64,000 nt of DNA from Clostridiales bacterium CCNA10 (GCA_003573975.1 AP018533.1:1116001-1180000); one strand, 5' to 3'; positions 52,185-61,172 are shown, numbered from the stretch's first letter. Made by a program: numbers and translations. Notes: a model not told the origin generated them from the letters alone.

Positions 52185-52965
52185 GGTACAAAACTTATCT
52201 GTGACAGCCCGGAACGGCACCCAGCTTTTGAAGCAGATCTCTTTTCAAATCGAGATCGGAGAGGCTGTGGGCCTGACCGGGCAGAGCGGAGCGGGCAAGA
52301 CCACGCTGCTCAAAGCCCTGCTTGGCATTTTAAGCGGCGGCTGTCAGGTCAGCGGCGGCACGATCCAGGTGGATGGACAATCTCTGTGGGCCTTGTCCCC
52401 TCGGAAGCGCCGGGAACTGTGCGGAACGACCCTGGGCTTTATCCCGCAAAATCCAATGACTGCCTTTGACCCCAGACTCAAACTGGGGCGGCAAATGGAG
52501 GAAACCCTGCGGCTGAGAACAGGCGTTTCCGGAAAAGAGGCGGTGGAGCAGGCGGAGGCGCTTCTGGCGGAACTGGGCCTGTCCCAGCCCCGGCGGGTGC
52601 TGGACAGTTATCCCGCCCAGCTCTCCGGCGGGATGCTCCAGCGGGCTGCGGCCGCTTTGCTGATGGCCCTGCATCCCAAGTACATTTTAGCCGATGAGCC
52701 CACCTCTGCGCTGGACGCGGAAAATCGAACGCTTTTGCTGGAGCTTCTGGAGAAGCAGCGGGAAACCGCCGGCATCCTGTTTATCTCCCACGATGTTGCC
52801 GCACTCCGCGCCCTCTGCGGGACGGTCTATGTGATGGAGCATGGAATGCTGACCGAACAGGGAACAATGCAGGAGCTTCTGGAACACCCAAAACAGGCGT
52901 GGACCAAGGAATATGCCGCAGCAAACCGCCCGGCGAGCAGGGAGGGATGGACATGGACGGACTGA
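52177..52965 (+). CDS. Dpp/Opp/Nik-type ABC importer ATPase D
   Basis: A 262-residue ATPase of the DppD/NikD family. Walker A GQSGAGKTT, signature LSGGMLQRA, Walker B YILADEPTSALD and H-loop LFISHDVAAL are intact. It starts at ATG 52177, inside the permease end, after GGAGGGTG. It lacks the Cys-rich C-terminal extension of longer DppD proteins. It pairs with ATPase F directly downstream, with which it overlaps by 13 bases. Confidence 0.9.
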   Translation: MLEVQNLSVTARNGTQLLKQISFQIEIGEAVGLTGQSGAGKTTLLKALLGILSGGCQVSGGTIQVDGQSLWALSPRKRRELCGTTLGFIPQNPMTAFDPRLKLGRQMEETLRLRTGVSGKEAVEQAEALLAELGLSQPRRVLDSYPAQLSGGMLQRAAAALLMALHPKYILADEPTSALDAENRTLLLELLEKQRETAGILFISHDVAALRALCGTVYVMEHGMLTEQGTMQELLEHPKQAWTKEYAAANRPASREGWTWTD

Positions 52966-53654
52966 TTGCCGAACATATTAGCAAAACTTACGTTGGCGCA
53001 CATGGGCTCTCTTTTGCCGCGCTCCGGGATGTGTCCATTCACCTGGAGCCCGGCTCCTTCACCTCCCTGGTGGGAGAGTCCGGCTCCGGGAAAAGCACCC
53101 TGGCCCGCCTGTTGGTCGGCCTGGAGCCCCCAGATCAGGGGACGATCTCTCTGGATGGAGAGGACACCTCCGGCTGGAGCACCGAGGACTGGCGAAAACG
53201 GCGTACAAAACTCCAGGCGGTCTTTCAGGATGCCAGTGGGACGCTGAATCCCATGCGTTCTGTCCGCAGCAATGTGGAGGAGGCGATGGTCAACCTTACC
53301 TCCCTCTCAAAGCGGCAGCGCCGGGAGCGCATTGGTGAGCTCATGGAGCTGACCCACATGGAGGAACGGCTTTTGGAAGTTCCCGCCCGGCAGCTATCCG
53401 GAGGGGAACAGCGGCGGCTCTCCCTGGTGCGGGCCATGTCCATCCGCCCCAAGTACCTCGTTCTGGATGAAGTGCTCAGTGGCTTGGATCTGATTTCCGC
53501 CGATGCCGTCATGCGTGTTCTGGAACAATATCACCGGGAGTTTGACTGTGCTTTTCTGCTTATCACTCACGATATGGACAGCGCCTACCGCCTGTCCGAC
53601 ACCATTCTCACGATGCAAGCCGGGCAGATTGTCCGTGTTGGCATAAAACAGTAA
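52953..53654 (+). CDS. Dpp/Opp/Nik-type ABC importer ATPase F
   Basis: A 233-residue ATPase of the DppF/NikE family. Walker A GESGSGKST, signature LSGGEQRRL, Walker B YLVLDEVLSGLD (Val and Leu where Pro and Thr are usual) and LLITHDMDSA. ATG 52953, six bases after GGAGGG, is preferred to the ATG at 52947, which abuts it. Shorter than the family's usual 300 or more residues because it lacks the C-terminal extension. Confidence 0.9.
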   Translation: MDGLIAEHISKTYVGAHGLSFAALRDVSIHLEPGSFTSLVGESGSGKSTLARLLVGLEPPDQGTISLDGEDTSGWSTEDWRKRRTKLQAVFQDASGTLNPMRSVRSNVEEAMVNLTSLSKRQRRERIGELMELTHMEERLLEVPARQLSGGEQRRLSLVRAMSIRPKYLVLDEVLSGLDLISADAVMRVLEQYHREFDCAFLLITHDMDSAYRLSDTILTMQAGQIVRVGIKQ

Positions 53655-53670
53655 CGAAAGGAAGAAACCC

Positions 53671-55287
53671 ATGAAAAAGAGACTTCTATCTCTTGCCCTT
53701 TGTGGCGCACTGCTCTGCGGCGCACTGGCAGGCTGCGGTGGAAATGAGACGCCCTCCACCTCGCAGGAACCGTCCTCCAGCCAGACGGCGGAGGAACCCA
53801 AGATCCTGACCACGGCGGTCAGCGCGGAACTGAACACCCTTTATCCCCTCAACATGGATGTGCAGAACAATATCGGCACAAAGCTGTGCTATGAGGGCCT
53901 TGTCAACTATGAGAACGGGGAGATCGTTCCCTGTCTGGCGGAGAGCTGGGAGTTCTCCGATGGCGGAAAGGCCCTGACTTTCCATCTGAAGGAGGGAGTC
54001 ACTTTCCACGACGGGACGCCGTTCAATGCGGAGGCGGTCAAGACAGACTTTGAGTTTGCGCACCCCAATCCCAATTTCAGCAACATCTCCGCCGTCGCCA
54101 ATGTGGAGAGCATTGAGGTTGTGGACGAGTACACGGTGACATTCCATTATCCCAATGCCTACTTCGCCTACCTGATGGACTTCTGCTATCCGGAGGTTAT
54201 GGTCCTGGTATCTCCTGCTGTACTGGAGGAGGGAAACTACCAGTCCATGAACGGCGTGGTGGGTACCGGCCCCTATGTGTATGAAGAGATCGTGGACGGC
54301 GACTATGTCCGCTTTGTCCGCAACGAAAACTACTGGGGAGAGCAGCCCTACTATGATGAGGTCATTGTTAAGTACATTCCCGACGCCTCCGCACGGCTTC
54401 AGGCGCTCCAGAGCGGTGAGATCGACCTGATCTACGGCAGCGCGCTTCTGACCTGGGACGACTACCAGCAGGCTACCTCCCTCCCCAATATCGCTGGCGC
54501 GGTGGCGGAGAGCGACTCAAAGACCCGCAATTTGGTACTCAATGCCTCCGGCGTTCTGTCCGACTTGAAGGTGCGCGAGGCCGTGGCCTACGCCATCGAC
54601 AAGGAGACCCTCTCTGAAGGGCTGACCTACGGCGAGGAAACTCCCGCCGACCATCTGTTCCCCGACGGCATCCCCTATACGGATGTAGAGTTGAATGTGG
54701 TCCGTACCTATGACCCTGAAAAAGCCAACACGCTTCTGGATGAAGCTGGATGGGTGCTGAATGAGTCCACCGGCATCCGGGAAAAGGATGGGCAGGCGCT
54801 GTCCCTGAAATACACCTATGACTCCGGAGACGCTCTGAACAAGTCTCTGGCCACAGCGGTGAAGAGCCAGCTGGCGGCGGTAGGTATCAATGTAGAGACA
54901 GAAGGACAAGAGATGATGACTTGGTGGCAGGAGGGTGTTGCCGGCAACTATGACCTCATCATGTGGAACACCGAGCAGCCCTATACCAGTCCCCACAACT
55001 ACTTCATTCCCATGCTGTCCCGCTCTCCCCATGTGCCCAGCCTCCCCGCTGTGGAAGGTAGCGACGAGTTCCTGGCTCTGATTGAGGAGTTCCAGACTAC
55101 GGATGACAGCGCCAGGGTCCAGGAGATTTTCGATGAACTGCTAAACTTCGACAACGACAATGTGCTGGATCTGCCCCTGCTGTTCGTCAAGGATATGATT
55201 GTCTACAATACGGACAAAATCGCAGGCTATGATTTCTCCAGCACGCCCATGTTCTTTGATGCGCGGCTGATCCAGCCCGCAGAGTAA
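53671..55287 (+). CDS. Peptide/nickel-type substrate-binding lipoprotein
   Basis: A 538-residue lipoprotein of the solute-binding family 5 (DppA/NikA/CntA). The lipobox is LAGC at about residue 19-22; after a Ser/Glu-rich linker the fold begins EPKILTTAVSAELNTLYPLN and shows the family motifs YEGLVNYENGEIVPCLAESW and SGEIDLIYG. It is the last gene of the importer operon. The ligand may be a metallophore or nickel complex; the residues that would decide are not evident. A hairpin follows. Confidence 0.9.
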   Translation: MKKRLLSLALCGALLCGALAGCGGNETPSTSQEPSSSQTAEEPKILTTAVSAELNTLYPLNMDVQNNIGTKLCYEGLVNYENGEIVPCLAESWEFSDGGKALTFHLKEGVTFHDGTPFNAEAVKTDFEFAHPNPNFSNISAVANVESIEVVDEYTVTFHYPNAYFAYLMDFCYPEVMVLVSPAVLEEGNYQSMNGVVGTGPYVYEEIVDGDYVRFVRNENYWGEQPYYDEVIVKYIPDASARLQALQSGEIDLIYGSALLTWDDYQQATSLPNIAGAVAESDSKTRNLVLNASGVLSDLKVREAVAYAIDKETLSEGLTYGEETPADHLFPDGIPYTDVELNVVRTYDPEKANTLLDEAGWVLNESTGIREKDGQALSLKYTYDSGDALNKSLATAVKSQLAAVGINVETEGQEMMTWWQEGVAGNYDLIMWNTEQPYTSPHNYFIPMLSRSPHVPSLPAVEGSDEFLALIEEFQTTDDSARVQEIFDELLNFDNDNVLDLPLLFVKDMIVYNTDKIAGYDFSSTPMFFDARLIQPAE

Positions 55288-55326
55288 CGGATTGCGGCAT
55301 CCATTATTGGGGTAACTGAATATACA

Positions 55327-55360
55327 ACAAGGAGCCGGCCTGCTAAGACCGGCTCCTTGT
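55327..55360. repeat. Hairpin without T tract after the importer operon
   Basis: A perfect 12-bp stem (ACAAGGAGCCGG at 55327-55338 with 55349-55360) with a ten-base loop. No T run follows. It may stabilise the mRNA end, attenuate readthrough into the DtxR gene, or be a poor terminator. Confidence 0.5.
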
Positions 55361-55397
55361 CAAAGGAAATGTTTCCAAAGGAAAGGGGCGGATTTGT

Positions 55398-55763
55398 TTG
55401 GCGTTGCACCAGTCCGGCGAGGACTACCTGGAGGCCATATTACTGCTTCAAAAGGAAAAAGAAATGGTGCGCTCCGTGGATGTGGCCCGGCACATGGGGG
55501 TATCTAAACCAAGCGTGTGCCATGCAGTCAATAGCCTGAAAGATGGAGGCTTCCTTGTGATGGACGAGGATCGCTTTCTCCACTTGACAGATGTGGGGCG
55601 AGATGTTGCTGAAAAGACCTATGAGAAGCACTGCTTTTTCACCCACCTGCTGATAGACGCAGGCGTAGAGCCAAAGACCGCCGAGCAGGACGCTTGCCGC
55701 ATGGAGCACGCTATCAGCGACAACAGTTTTCAGAAAATGAAGGCGGGGTTACAGAACAAGTAA
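55398..55763 (+). CDS. DtxR-family metalloregulator C
   Basis: A 121-residue DtxR-family repressor without SH3 domain; helix-turn-helix VARHMGVSKPSVCHAVNSLK. Predicted ligands: Asp9 and Glu12 (as in MntR), but His78, Cys100, Glu103, His104 (Cys as in DtxR). It is thus a hybrid of Mn- and Fe-type sites. Start is the TTG at 55398 after GGGGCGG; no ATG fits. It lies between the importer operon and the AraC/ABC pair-2 unit. No metal box is seen directly before it, so it may be read through from the importer operon. Confidence 0.88.
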   Translation: MALHQSGEDYLEAILLLQKEKEMVRSVDVARHMGVSKPSVCHAVNSLKDGGFLVMDEDRFLHLTDVGRDVAEKTYEKHCFFTHLLIDAGVEPKTAEQDACRMEHAISDNSFQKMKAGLQNK

Positions 55764-55848
55764 AAGGCGGCCTATCCTTCGAGACCATTGAGGGTGATAT
55801 AATAGGGAAATTGTTCATATTATCGGTCGAAGAAATTGTCGCTAATAG

Positions 55849-55894
55849 AAATCTGTGGTATATTCCTAATAAGGGGACATACCGCAGATTTTGC
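55849..55894 (+). terminator. Probable terminator of the DtxR C gene
   Basis: A 13-bp stem with one T-G pair (55849-55861 with 55879-55891) and a 17-base loop, followed by a short TTT/G sequence. The T tract is weak, so the call is tentative. Confidence 0.4.
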
Positions 55895-55994
55895 TGTATC
55901 ATAAATAGAAAAGAGATGGTTTTATTGAAGAATATGGTAGTTTATGTTACCATAATACGGGGCAAGACAAAACTAACTTTGCGGAGTGATGATA

Positions 55995-56945
55995 ATGGGG
56001 AGGACCGATTTTAATCCAGAATGGTACGGCGCACAGGCGAAAGTGCTGACGAGCAATGAAGATCAGATGGTTGTAGATTATGGCTGTAATGGTCGTGGTA
56101 TCGTTAAAAGTTATAAATTGTTTGATGGCATACAACTTTGCTTTCTCGATTTTGAAACAGATGAATCTATGAAAGCCCAGAAGTTCAACCCAGATATTAT
56201 CCAGGTTACTCACTGCCAGACCGGACGGTACGAATGTGAATTTACCAATCATACTGTGGCATATTTACCGAAGGGCTATTTTAGCATTGCAGCAACAGCG
56301 TATTTACCGGCTTCATTTTCTTTTCCCTTGGGGAAGTATTATGGCGTCAGTCTTGTCATAGACCGTCAGGCGCTTTCGGAGGAAACACGCCGGATCATGC
56401 AGACAATTCCCATCAACCTTGATAAAATAGGCGCAACACTTGGACTTGAAACACGATGGTATGTCAGCGATACTCCACCACAATTGCAACACTTGTTTTT
56501 AGAATTATATACAGCCGTCGAAGCGGAGACAACCGGCTATTTTAAAATTAAGGCCCTGGAACTGCTGTACCACATGGAACAGCTTACCCGGGTTAACGGG
56601 TGCGACTCAAAGTATTTTGATAAGAAGCAGATACAAGCGACAAAAGTGATCCGGGAATATCTCATTTCCCATCTGGATGAAAAAGTTTCTCTGGAGCAGC
56701 TGGCGAAAGAGGTACACTTGAACCTATCGGTTTTCCACTTGATATTTTCCCATATATATGGGGACACTCCATACGCATACCTCAAAAAATATAAAATGAA
56801 TTTAGCGGCCCAGTGGCTTTCGGAAAATAAGATGAAAATCGGTGATATTGCTTTGGAACTGGGATATAGCAATGCAAGTAAATTTGCGAAAGCGTTCCAA
56901 TCAGTATATGGAATATTGCCAAAGGACTATCGAAAAAACAGCTAG
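55995..56945 (+). CDS. AraC-family regulator (pair 2)
   Basis: A 316-residue AraC regulator related to those at 49240 and 63898 (conserved region around HCQTGRYECEF in the sensing part). The helix-turn-helices are VSLEQLAKEVHLNLSVFHLI and IGDIALELGYSNASKFAKAF with the end YGILPKDYRK. Three starts are possible (GTG 55986, ATG 55989 or 55995); the last has the best spacing to GCGGAG. Codon use is AT-richer than upstream genes. The gene ends before a hairpin that contains the next metal box and so probably regulates pair 2. Confidence 0.85.
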   Translation: MGRTDFNPEWYGAQAKVLTSNEDQMVVDYGCNGRGIVKSYKLFDGIQLCFLDFETDESMKAQKFNPDIIQVTHCQTGRYECEFTNHTVAYLPKGYFSIAATAYLPASFSFPLGKYYGVSLVIDRQALSEETRRIMQTIPINLDKIGATLGLETRWYVSDTPPQLQHLFLELYTAVEAETTGYFKIKALELLYHMEQLTRVNGCDSKYFDKKQIQATKVIREYLISHLDEKVSLEQLAKEVHLNLSVFHLIFSHIYGDTPYAYLKKYKMNLAAQWLSENKMKIGDIALELGYSNASKFAKAFQSVYGILPKDYRKNS

Positions 56946-57065
56946 TCAAAGGCAGACATTGTTTAAGACAAAGTAGCATCCATGAACTTGTAGGTATCTT
57001 TGGGCTATTTTAAGTCTAAACGCGGAGATATGGAGTAGCAGATACTTTCAAGGATTGGTAGAATG

Positions 57066-57103
57066 AACGGCGAGGTTAGCATTTACTAACCTCGCCGTTT
57101 TTC
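57066..57103 (+). promoter_or_regulatory. Metal box embedded in an intrinsic terminator
   Basis: The box GGTTAGCATTTACTAACC (57074-57091) is the apex of a perfect 14-bp stem, AACGGCGAGGTTAG (57066-57079) with 57086-57099, followed by TTTTC. The element thus looks like the terminator of the AraC gene and the operator of the next operon at once. A possible -10, TAGAAT, lies at 57059-57064. Confidence 0.75.
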
Positions 57104-57124
57104 AATTTAAGGAGGGTTCATGCT

Positions 57125-58939
57125 ATGTCAAATGCAAAGTCGAAACAGGCAAAGCCAAAGACGGGTTTGGCACGATGTATGGAATTGGCTTCTGACAGAA
57201 AGAGCCTTGTATTTTTAGCTGCGGTTCTTTCGTCACTGGCGGCCATTGCTTCGTTCATCCCGTACATAGCGATTTATTTCATGATCCGCTCAATTATCGG
57301 TGTTTTCCCGAATCTTGACCAGTTGGATATGGGAATGGTCATGAATTATGGCTGGTTGGCGCTTACCGGAATCGTGGCGAATATCCTGTTGTATTTTCTG
57401 GCTATTTTCAGCTCTCACATGGCGGCATTTGGAACACTGTACGAGCTGAAAGTTCTCTTTGCAGACCATATTACCAAAATCCCACTTGGGTATCACTTGA
57501 CAATTGGTAGCGGCCGCCTACGCAAGATCATGGATGAAAATATTGAAAGCGTGGAGGGTTTTATTGCTCACCAGTTTCCTGACTTTGTTGCTTCTATTAC
57601 CGCCCCTATTGTCATGGTTATCATCCTGCTGGCTGTTGACTGGCGGTTCGGTCTTGCATCTCTGGTCGGTATCATTCTGGCGTTTATTGCGGAGTTCATT
57701 GGCTTTGGTAGCCGCGAGATGAAAGAGAACATGGGCAAGTATCAAAAAGCCCTGGAGGAAATGAACAACGCTTCTGTGGAGTATGTCCGGGGAATGTCGG
57801 TTGTAAAGGCGTTCAACCAGACGGCATCTTCGTTCAAAAAACTCAAAGAGGCAATCACCGGCTATACGGAATGGGTTCTCAAGTTTTCCCTGGGCTGGCA
57901 GAATTGTATGCCTGCCTTTACCACAATCATCAATAATGTTTACCTGATCCTTGTCCCTGTGGGCATCCTGATTGGCACCAGAACAGATGATTTTGCCGGA
58001 TTTGCGATGACCTTTATCTTTTATCTGCTTTTTATACCAGCAATTTCCGGTGTGCTGAACAAAATCATGTATATTTCAGAGTCGTTCATGCAGATCAACG
58101 GGAATGTGGCCAGGATGGACGAGATATTGAACATTCCAGAAATGCCGGAAACGGCTCATCCTAAGAAACCTGTCGGAGACGATGTTGTTTTCCATGATGT
58201 CAGCTTTTCCTACACTGGGGATAATTCCGAGAAAGCACTGGAAAATGTATCTTTTTCAGCAAAGCAGGGACAGATCACAGCCATTGTCGGCCCGTCCGGC
58301 GGCGGCAAGAGTACGATTGCCAATCTGATTTCCCGCTTTTGGGATGTGTCCTCTGGCAGCATTACCATTGGCGGTGTAGATGTGCGTGATGTGGCAGAAG
58401 ACGATCTGATGCGCCAAGTCAGCTTTGTGTTTCAGGATATTTTCCTGTTCAAGCAGAGCGTCTTGGATAATATCCGTATGGGCAACCCTTCGGCCAGTGA
58501 GGAACAAGTAATCGCAGCGGCGAAAGCGGCGCAATGCCACGAGTTTATCTCCAAACTGCCGGATGGGTATCATACAGTGGTTGGCTCCAAAGGTATCCAT
58601 CTCTCTGGCGGTGAGCGTCAGCGGATTGCGATTGCGCGGGCTATCATCAAAGATGCTCCCATTATCGTGTTGGATGAGGCAACGGCCTTCAGCGACCCGG
58701 AGAATGAATACCTAATCCAGAAAGCATTTGAAAAGCTGATGCAGGATAAGACAGTTATTATCATCGCACACCGCCTCTCCACGATCCGCAATGCGGATAA
58801 GATTATCGTCGTGGAAAAAGGCCATCTCATTGAAGAAGGAAATCATGACGAGCTGGTGGCTACAGGCGGGCGCTATGCACAGATGTGGAACCACTATACA
58901 GAAGCGATTGGCTGGAAAATCAGCGGAAAGGTGGTGTAA
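57125..58939 (+). CDS. Exporter-fold ABC transporter subunit 1 (pair 2)
   Basis: A 604-residue half-transporter with six membrane segments and a nucleotide-binding domain: Walker A GPSGGGKST, signature LSGGERQR, Walker B IIVLDEATAFSDPENE, H-loop IIIAHRLST. The D-loop region reads AFSDPENE instead of ASxDPENE, a variant I recall from siderophore ABC pairs. Pair 2 is AT-richer and clearly less similar to pair 1 than its own partner arrangement suggests, so it was probably acquired separately. Its metal box and upstream AraC gene suggest metal-siderophore transport. It is followed after two bases by subunit 2. Confidence 0.9.
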   Translation: MSNAKSKQAKPKTGLARCMELASDRKSLVFLAAVLSSLAAIASFIPYIAIYFMIRSIIGVFPNLDQLDMGMVMNYGWLALTGIVANILLYFLAIFSSHMAAFGTLYELKVLFADHITKIPLGYHLTIGSGRLRKIMDENIESVEGFIAHQFPDFVASITAPIVMVIILLAVDWRFGLASLVGIILAFIAEFIGFGSREMKENMGKYQKALEEMNNASVEYVRGMSVVKAFNQTASSFKKLKEAITGYTEWVLKFSLGWQNCMPAFTTIINNVYLILVPVGILIGTRTDDFAGFAMTFIFYLLFIPAISGVLNKIMYISESFMQINGNVARMDEILNIPEMPETAHPKKPVGDDVVFHDVSFSYTGDNSEKALENVSFSAKQGQITAIVGPSGGGKSTIANLISRFWDVSSGSITIGGVDVRDVAEDDLMRQVSFVFQDIFLFKQSVLDNIRMGNPSASEEQVIAAAKAAQCHEFISKLPDGYHTVVGSKGIHLSGGERQRIAIARAIIKDAPIIVLDEATAFSDPENEYLIQKAFEKLMQDKTVIIIAHRLSTIRNADKIIVVEKGHLIEEGNHDELVATGGRYAQMWNHYTEAIGWKISGKVV

Positions 58940-58941
58940 CT

Positions 58942-60678
58942 ATGAGCAGATTACAAAAAGCTCTCTTTTTGTCAGACAAGGGTTACACAGATCTGAAAAA
59001 AGCAATCTTCGCCTGCACATTGACGAACCTCGCTATGCTTCTGCCGTTCTGTGTAACTGTTATGATCTTCAGTGAAATCCTGACGCCCTTTGTCAGTGGT
59101 GGCTCCATCCAGTGGAACCATATCTGGATGCTGTGGGGCGCGGGTATTATTTCGGCCATCCTGGTATTTCTGGCCGCCAAAAACGATTACCGCAAAACCT
59201 ATATTGCCTCGTATAAGGAGTCAAACACGACACGGCTGCGGATTGCGGAGCATCTTCGGAAACTCCCTATGAATTTCTTTAACACCAAGGACCTTTCCGA
59301 ACTGACCACGAATATGATGGCAGATTGCAGCAGCATGGAGTCCCTGCTCAGTAGCACGATTCCTCCGCTGATTGCAAACGGTATTACGGTGACCCTAACC
59401 TGCATCCTGATGGCCTTCTTTGATTGGCGGCTTGCTCTGTGCGTATTCATCACGGTTCCGATTGCCTTCCTCATTATCTGGCTCAGCCGGAACCAGCAAA
59501 AGAAACTGTTTGAAAAGCAGGTTGACGCAAAGCTGGCTGCTTCTGACCAGGTACAGGAATACCTGGAAGGCATGAAGATCATCAAGTCCTGCAGGCTGTC
59601 CGGCTCTCATTTCAGCGCGTTGGATAAAGCTCTAGTGGCGATGAAAAAAATCGCCATCAAGGTAGAAATGGCTGTCGGCGTGTTCATGTCCAGTGCCAGT
59701 ATGATTTTGCAGGCAGGCATTGGTATCACAATCTTTGTCGGCGCTATCCTTTTGACGAATGGGCAGATTGAGCTTCTTCCGCTGCTTATGTTCCTTCTGA
59801 TGGTAACACGGATTTACGGCCCAATCTTGTCAATCTTGGCAAATCTTTCCTCATTACTGAATTTGAATGTGGTCACAAGCCGTATGCGTACCCTGTTCAC
59901 TACTCCCGCAATGAACGGCAACGAGAAAACGGTCCCGAACTGCGACATTGAGCTATCCCATGTGACCTTTGCCTACAATCGGGAAGATGTCATTAAAGAT
60001 GTTTCCTGCAAAATCCCCCAGGGGAGCGTGACTGCCCTCGTTGGCCCGTCCGGTTCCGGTAAAAGCACGATTTCCAAACTGATTGCCCGGTTTTGGGATG
60101 TCCAGCAGGGCAAGATCACCGTGGGAGGAAAAGACATCAAGAGTATGGAGCCGGAAAGCCTCATGTCTTATATGTCATTCGTGTTCCAGGATGTGACCCT
60201 GTTCAATGATACGGTTATGAATAATATCCGTCTTGGCAATCCAAACGCAACAGACGATCAGGTAATTGCTGCTGCCAAAGCCGCCTATTGTGATGAATTT
60301 GTCCGGGAGATGCCGGACGGGTATCAGACGGTCCTCGGTGAAAATGGCAGTACGCTTTCCGGTGGTGAGTGCCAGCGTATTTCCATCGCCCGCGCCTTGC
60401 TGAAAAATGCGCCCATTATTCTGCTTGACGAAGCAACAGCATCCCTTGACCCGGAGAATGAAATTCTGGTTCAAAAGGCGATTGCCAAACTGGTGGAAGG
60501 CAAGACGGTTATTATGATCGCCCACCGCCTCCGTACAGTTGTAGACTCGGATCAGATCCTCGTTCTTGACAATGGCCGACTGGTAGAACATGGGACACAC
60601 GATGCGCTGATGAAAAAGAACGGATTGTACCACAAGCTGTTCCATATTCAGCAGGAAAGCCTTGGCTGGACAGTATAA
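58942..60678 (+). CDS. Exporter-fold ABC transporter subunit 2 (pair 2)
   Basis: A 578-residue partner subunit: six membrane segments, Walker A GPSGSGKST, signature LSGGECQR, Walker B IILLDEATASLDPENE, H-loop IMIAHRLRT. Cys replaces the usual Gln/Arg in the signature. ATG 58942 follows GGTGGTG two bases after the previous stop. An earlier in-frame opening (58885) would overlap the previous gene. Directly after it lies a decayed response-regulator fragment, so the downstream part of this operon has been lost or rearranged. Confidence 0.9.
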   Translation: MSRLQKALFLSDKGYTDLKKAIFACTLTNLAMLLPFCVTVMIFSEILTPFVSGGSIQWNHIWMLWGAGIISAILVFLAAKNDYRKTYIASYKESNTTRLRIAEHLRKLPMNFFNTKDLSELTTNMMADCSSMESLLSSTIPPLIANGITVTLTCILMAFFDWRLALCVFITVPIAFLIIWLSRNQQKKLFEKQVDAKLAASDQVQEYLEGMKIIKSCRLSGSHFSALDKALVAMKKIAIKVEMAVGVFMSSASMILQAGIGITIFVGAILLTNGQIELLPLLMFLLMVTRIYGPILSILANLSSLLNLNVVTSRMRTLFTTPAMNGNEKTVPNCDIELSHVTFAYNREDVIKDVSCKIPQGSVTALVGPSGSGKSTISKLIARFWDVQQGKITVGGKDIKSMEPESLMSYMSFVFQDVTLFNDTVMNNIRLGNPNATDDQVIAAAKAAYCDEFVREMPDGYQTVLGENGSTLSGGECQRISIARALLKNAPIILLDEATASLDPENEILVQKAIAKLVEGKTVIMIAHRLRTVVDSDQILVLDNGRLVEHGTHDALMKKNGLYHKLFHIQQESLGWTV

Positions 60679-60694
60679 CTTTGGGGGAGAAGCA

Positions 60695-60991
60695 TTGACT
60701 GGGCAGGCTGTTCTACAATATGATAATCTGTGTATTGACCCAAACCAGCGTAGGGTCTTTGTGAGCGGGCGAGCTGTGAAGTTGACCACGATGGAGTTCA
60801 ATATTCTATATTATCTGGCTTTGCACCCCCGGCTGGACTTTTACCCGGGAGCAGCTTTACCAGTATGCAATGTCCGATGATTTTGCTTCCGGCCTTGAAA
60901 GTGTTACCAACAGGATCTACAAGATACGGAAAAACTAAATATCAATGTGATTCAAACTGTACACGGATATGGTTATCGCTTTGAAAAGTAA
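60695..60991 (+). pseudogene. Response-regulator DNA-binding-domain remnant, two frameshifts
   Basis: From TTG 60695 the frame reads as an OmpR/PhoB-type C-terminal winged helix (VKLTTMEFNILYYLALHP), then breaks in a five-C run at 60826-60830. Dropping one C restores GWTFTREQLYQYAMS and further domain sequence up to a five-A run at 60930-60934; adding one A there restores KKLNINVIQTVHGYGYRFEK and the stop at 60989-60991. The receiver domain is absent. GGGGGA lies before the TTG. Either the gene is decayed or the two homopolymers are sequencing errors in a truncated gene. Confidence 0.75.
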
Positions 60992-61000
60992 GGGAACAAG

Positions 61001-61036
61001 AAAACGGCCTTTGTTTATAGCAAGGGCCGTTTTCGA
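61001..61036 (+). terminator. Terminator after the remnant
   Basis: A 13-bp stem with one T-G pair (61001-61013 with 61021-61033), A run left and T run right, 10 bases after the remnant's stop. Confidence 0.8.
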
Positions 61037-61172
61037 TTTGTGCGGATAGGAAAACATCAATAACTCCAACCAAACGGAATAAAGTCGTCTAAACGGAATA
61101 GACAGGCAGGGAAGTCCTCGGTAAAATACATCATGTGAGATGGACGCCCGGCGTCCTATTTTTCACGAACGA

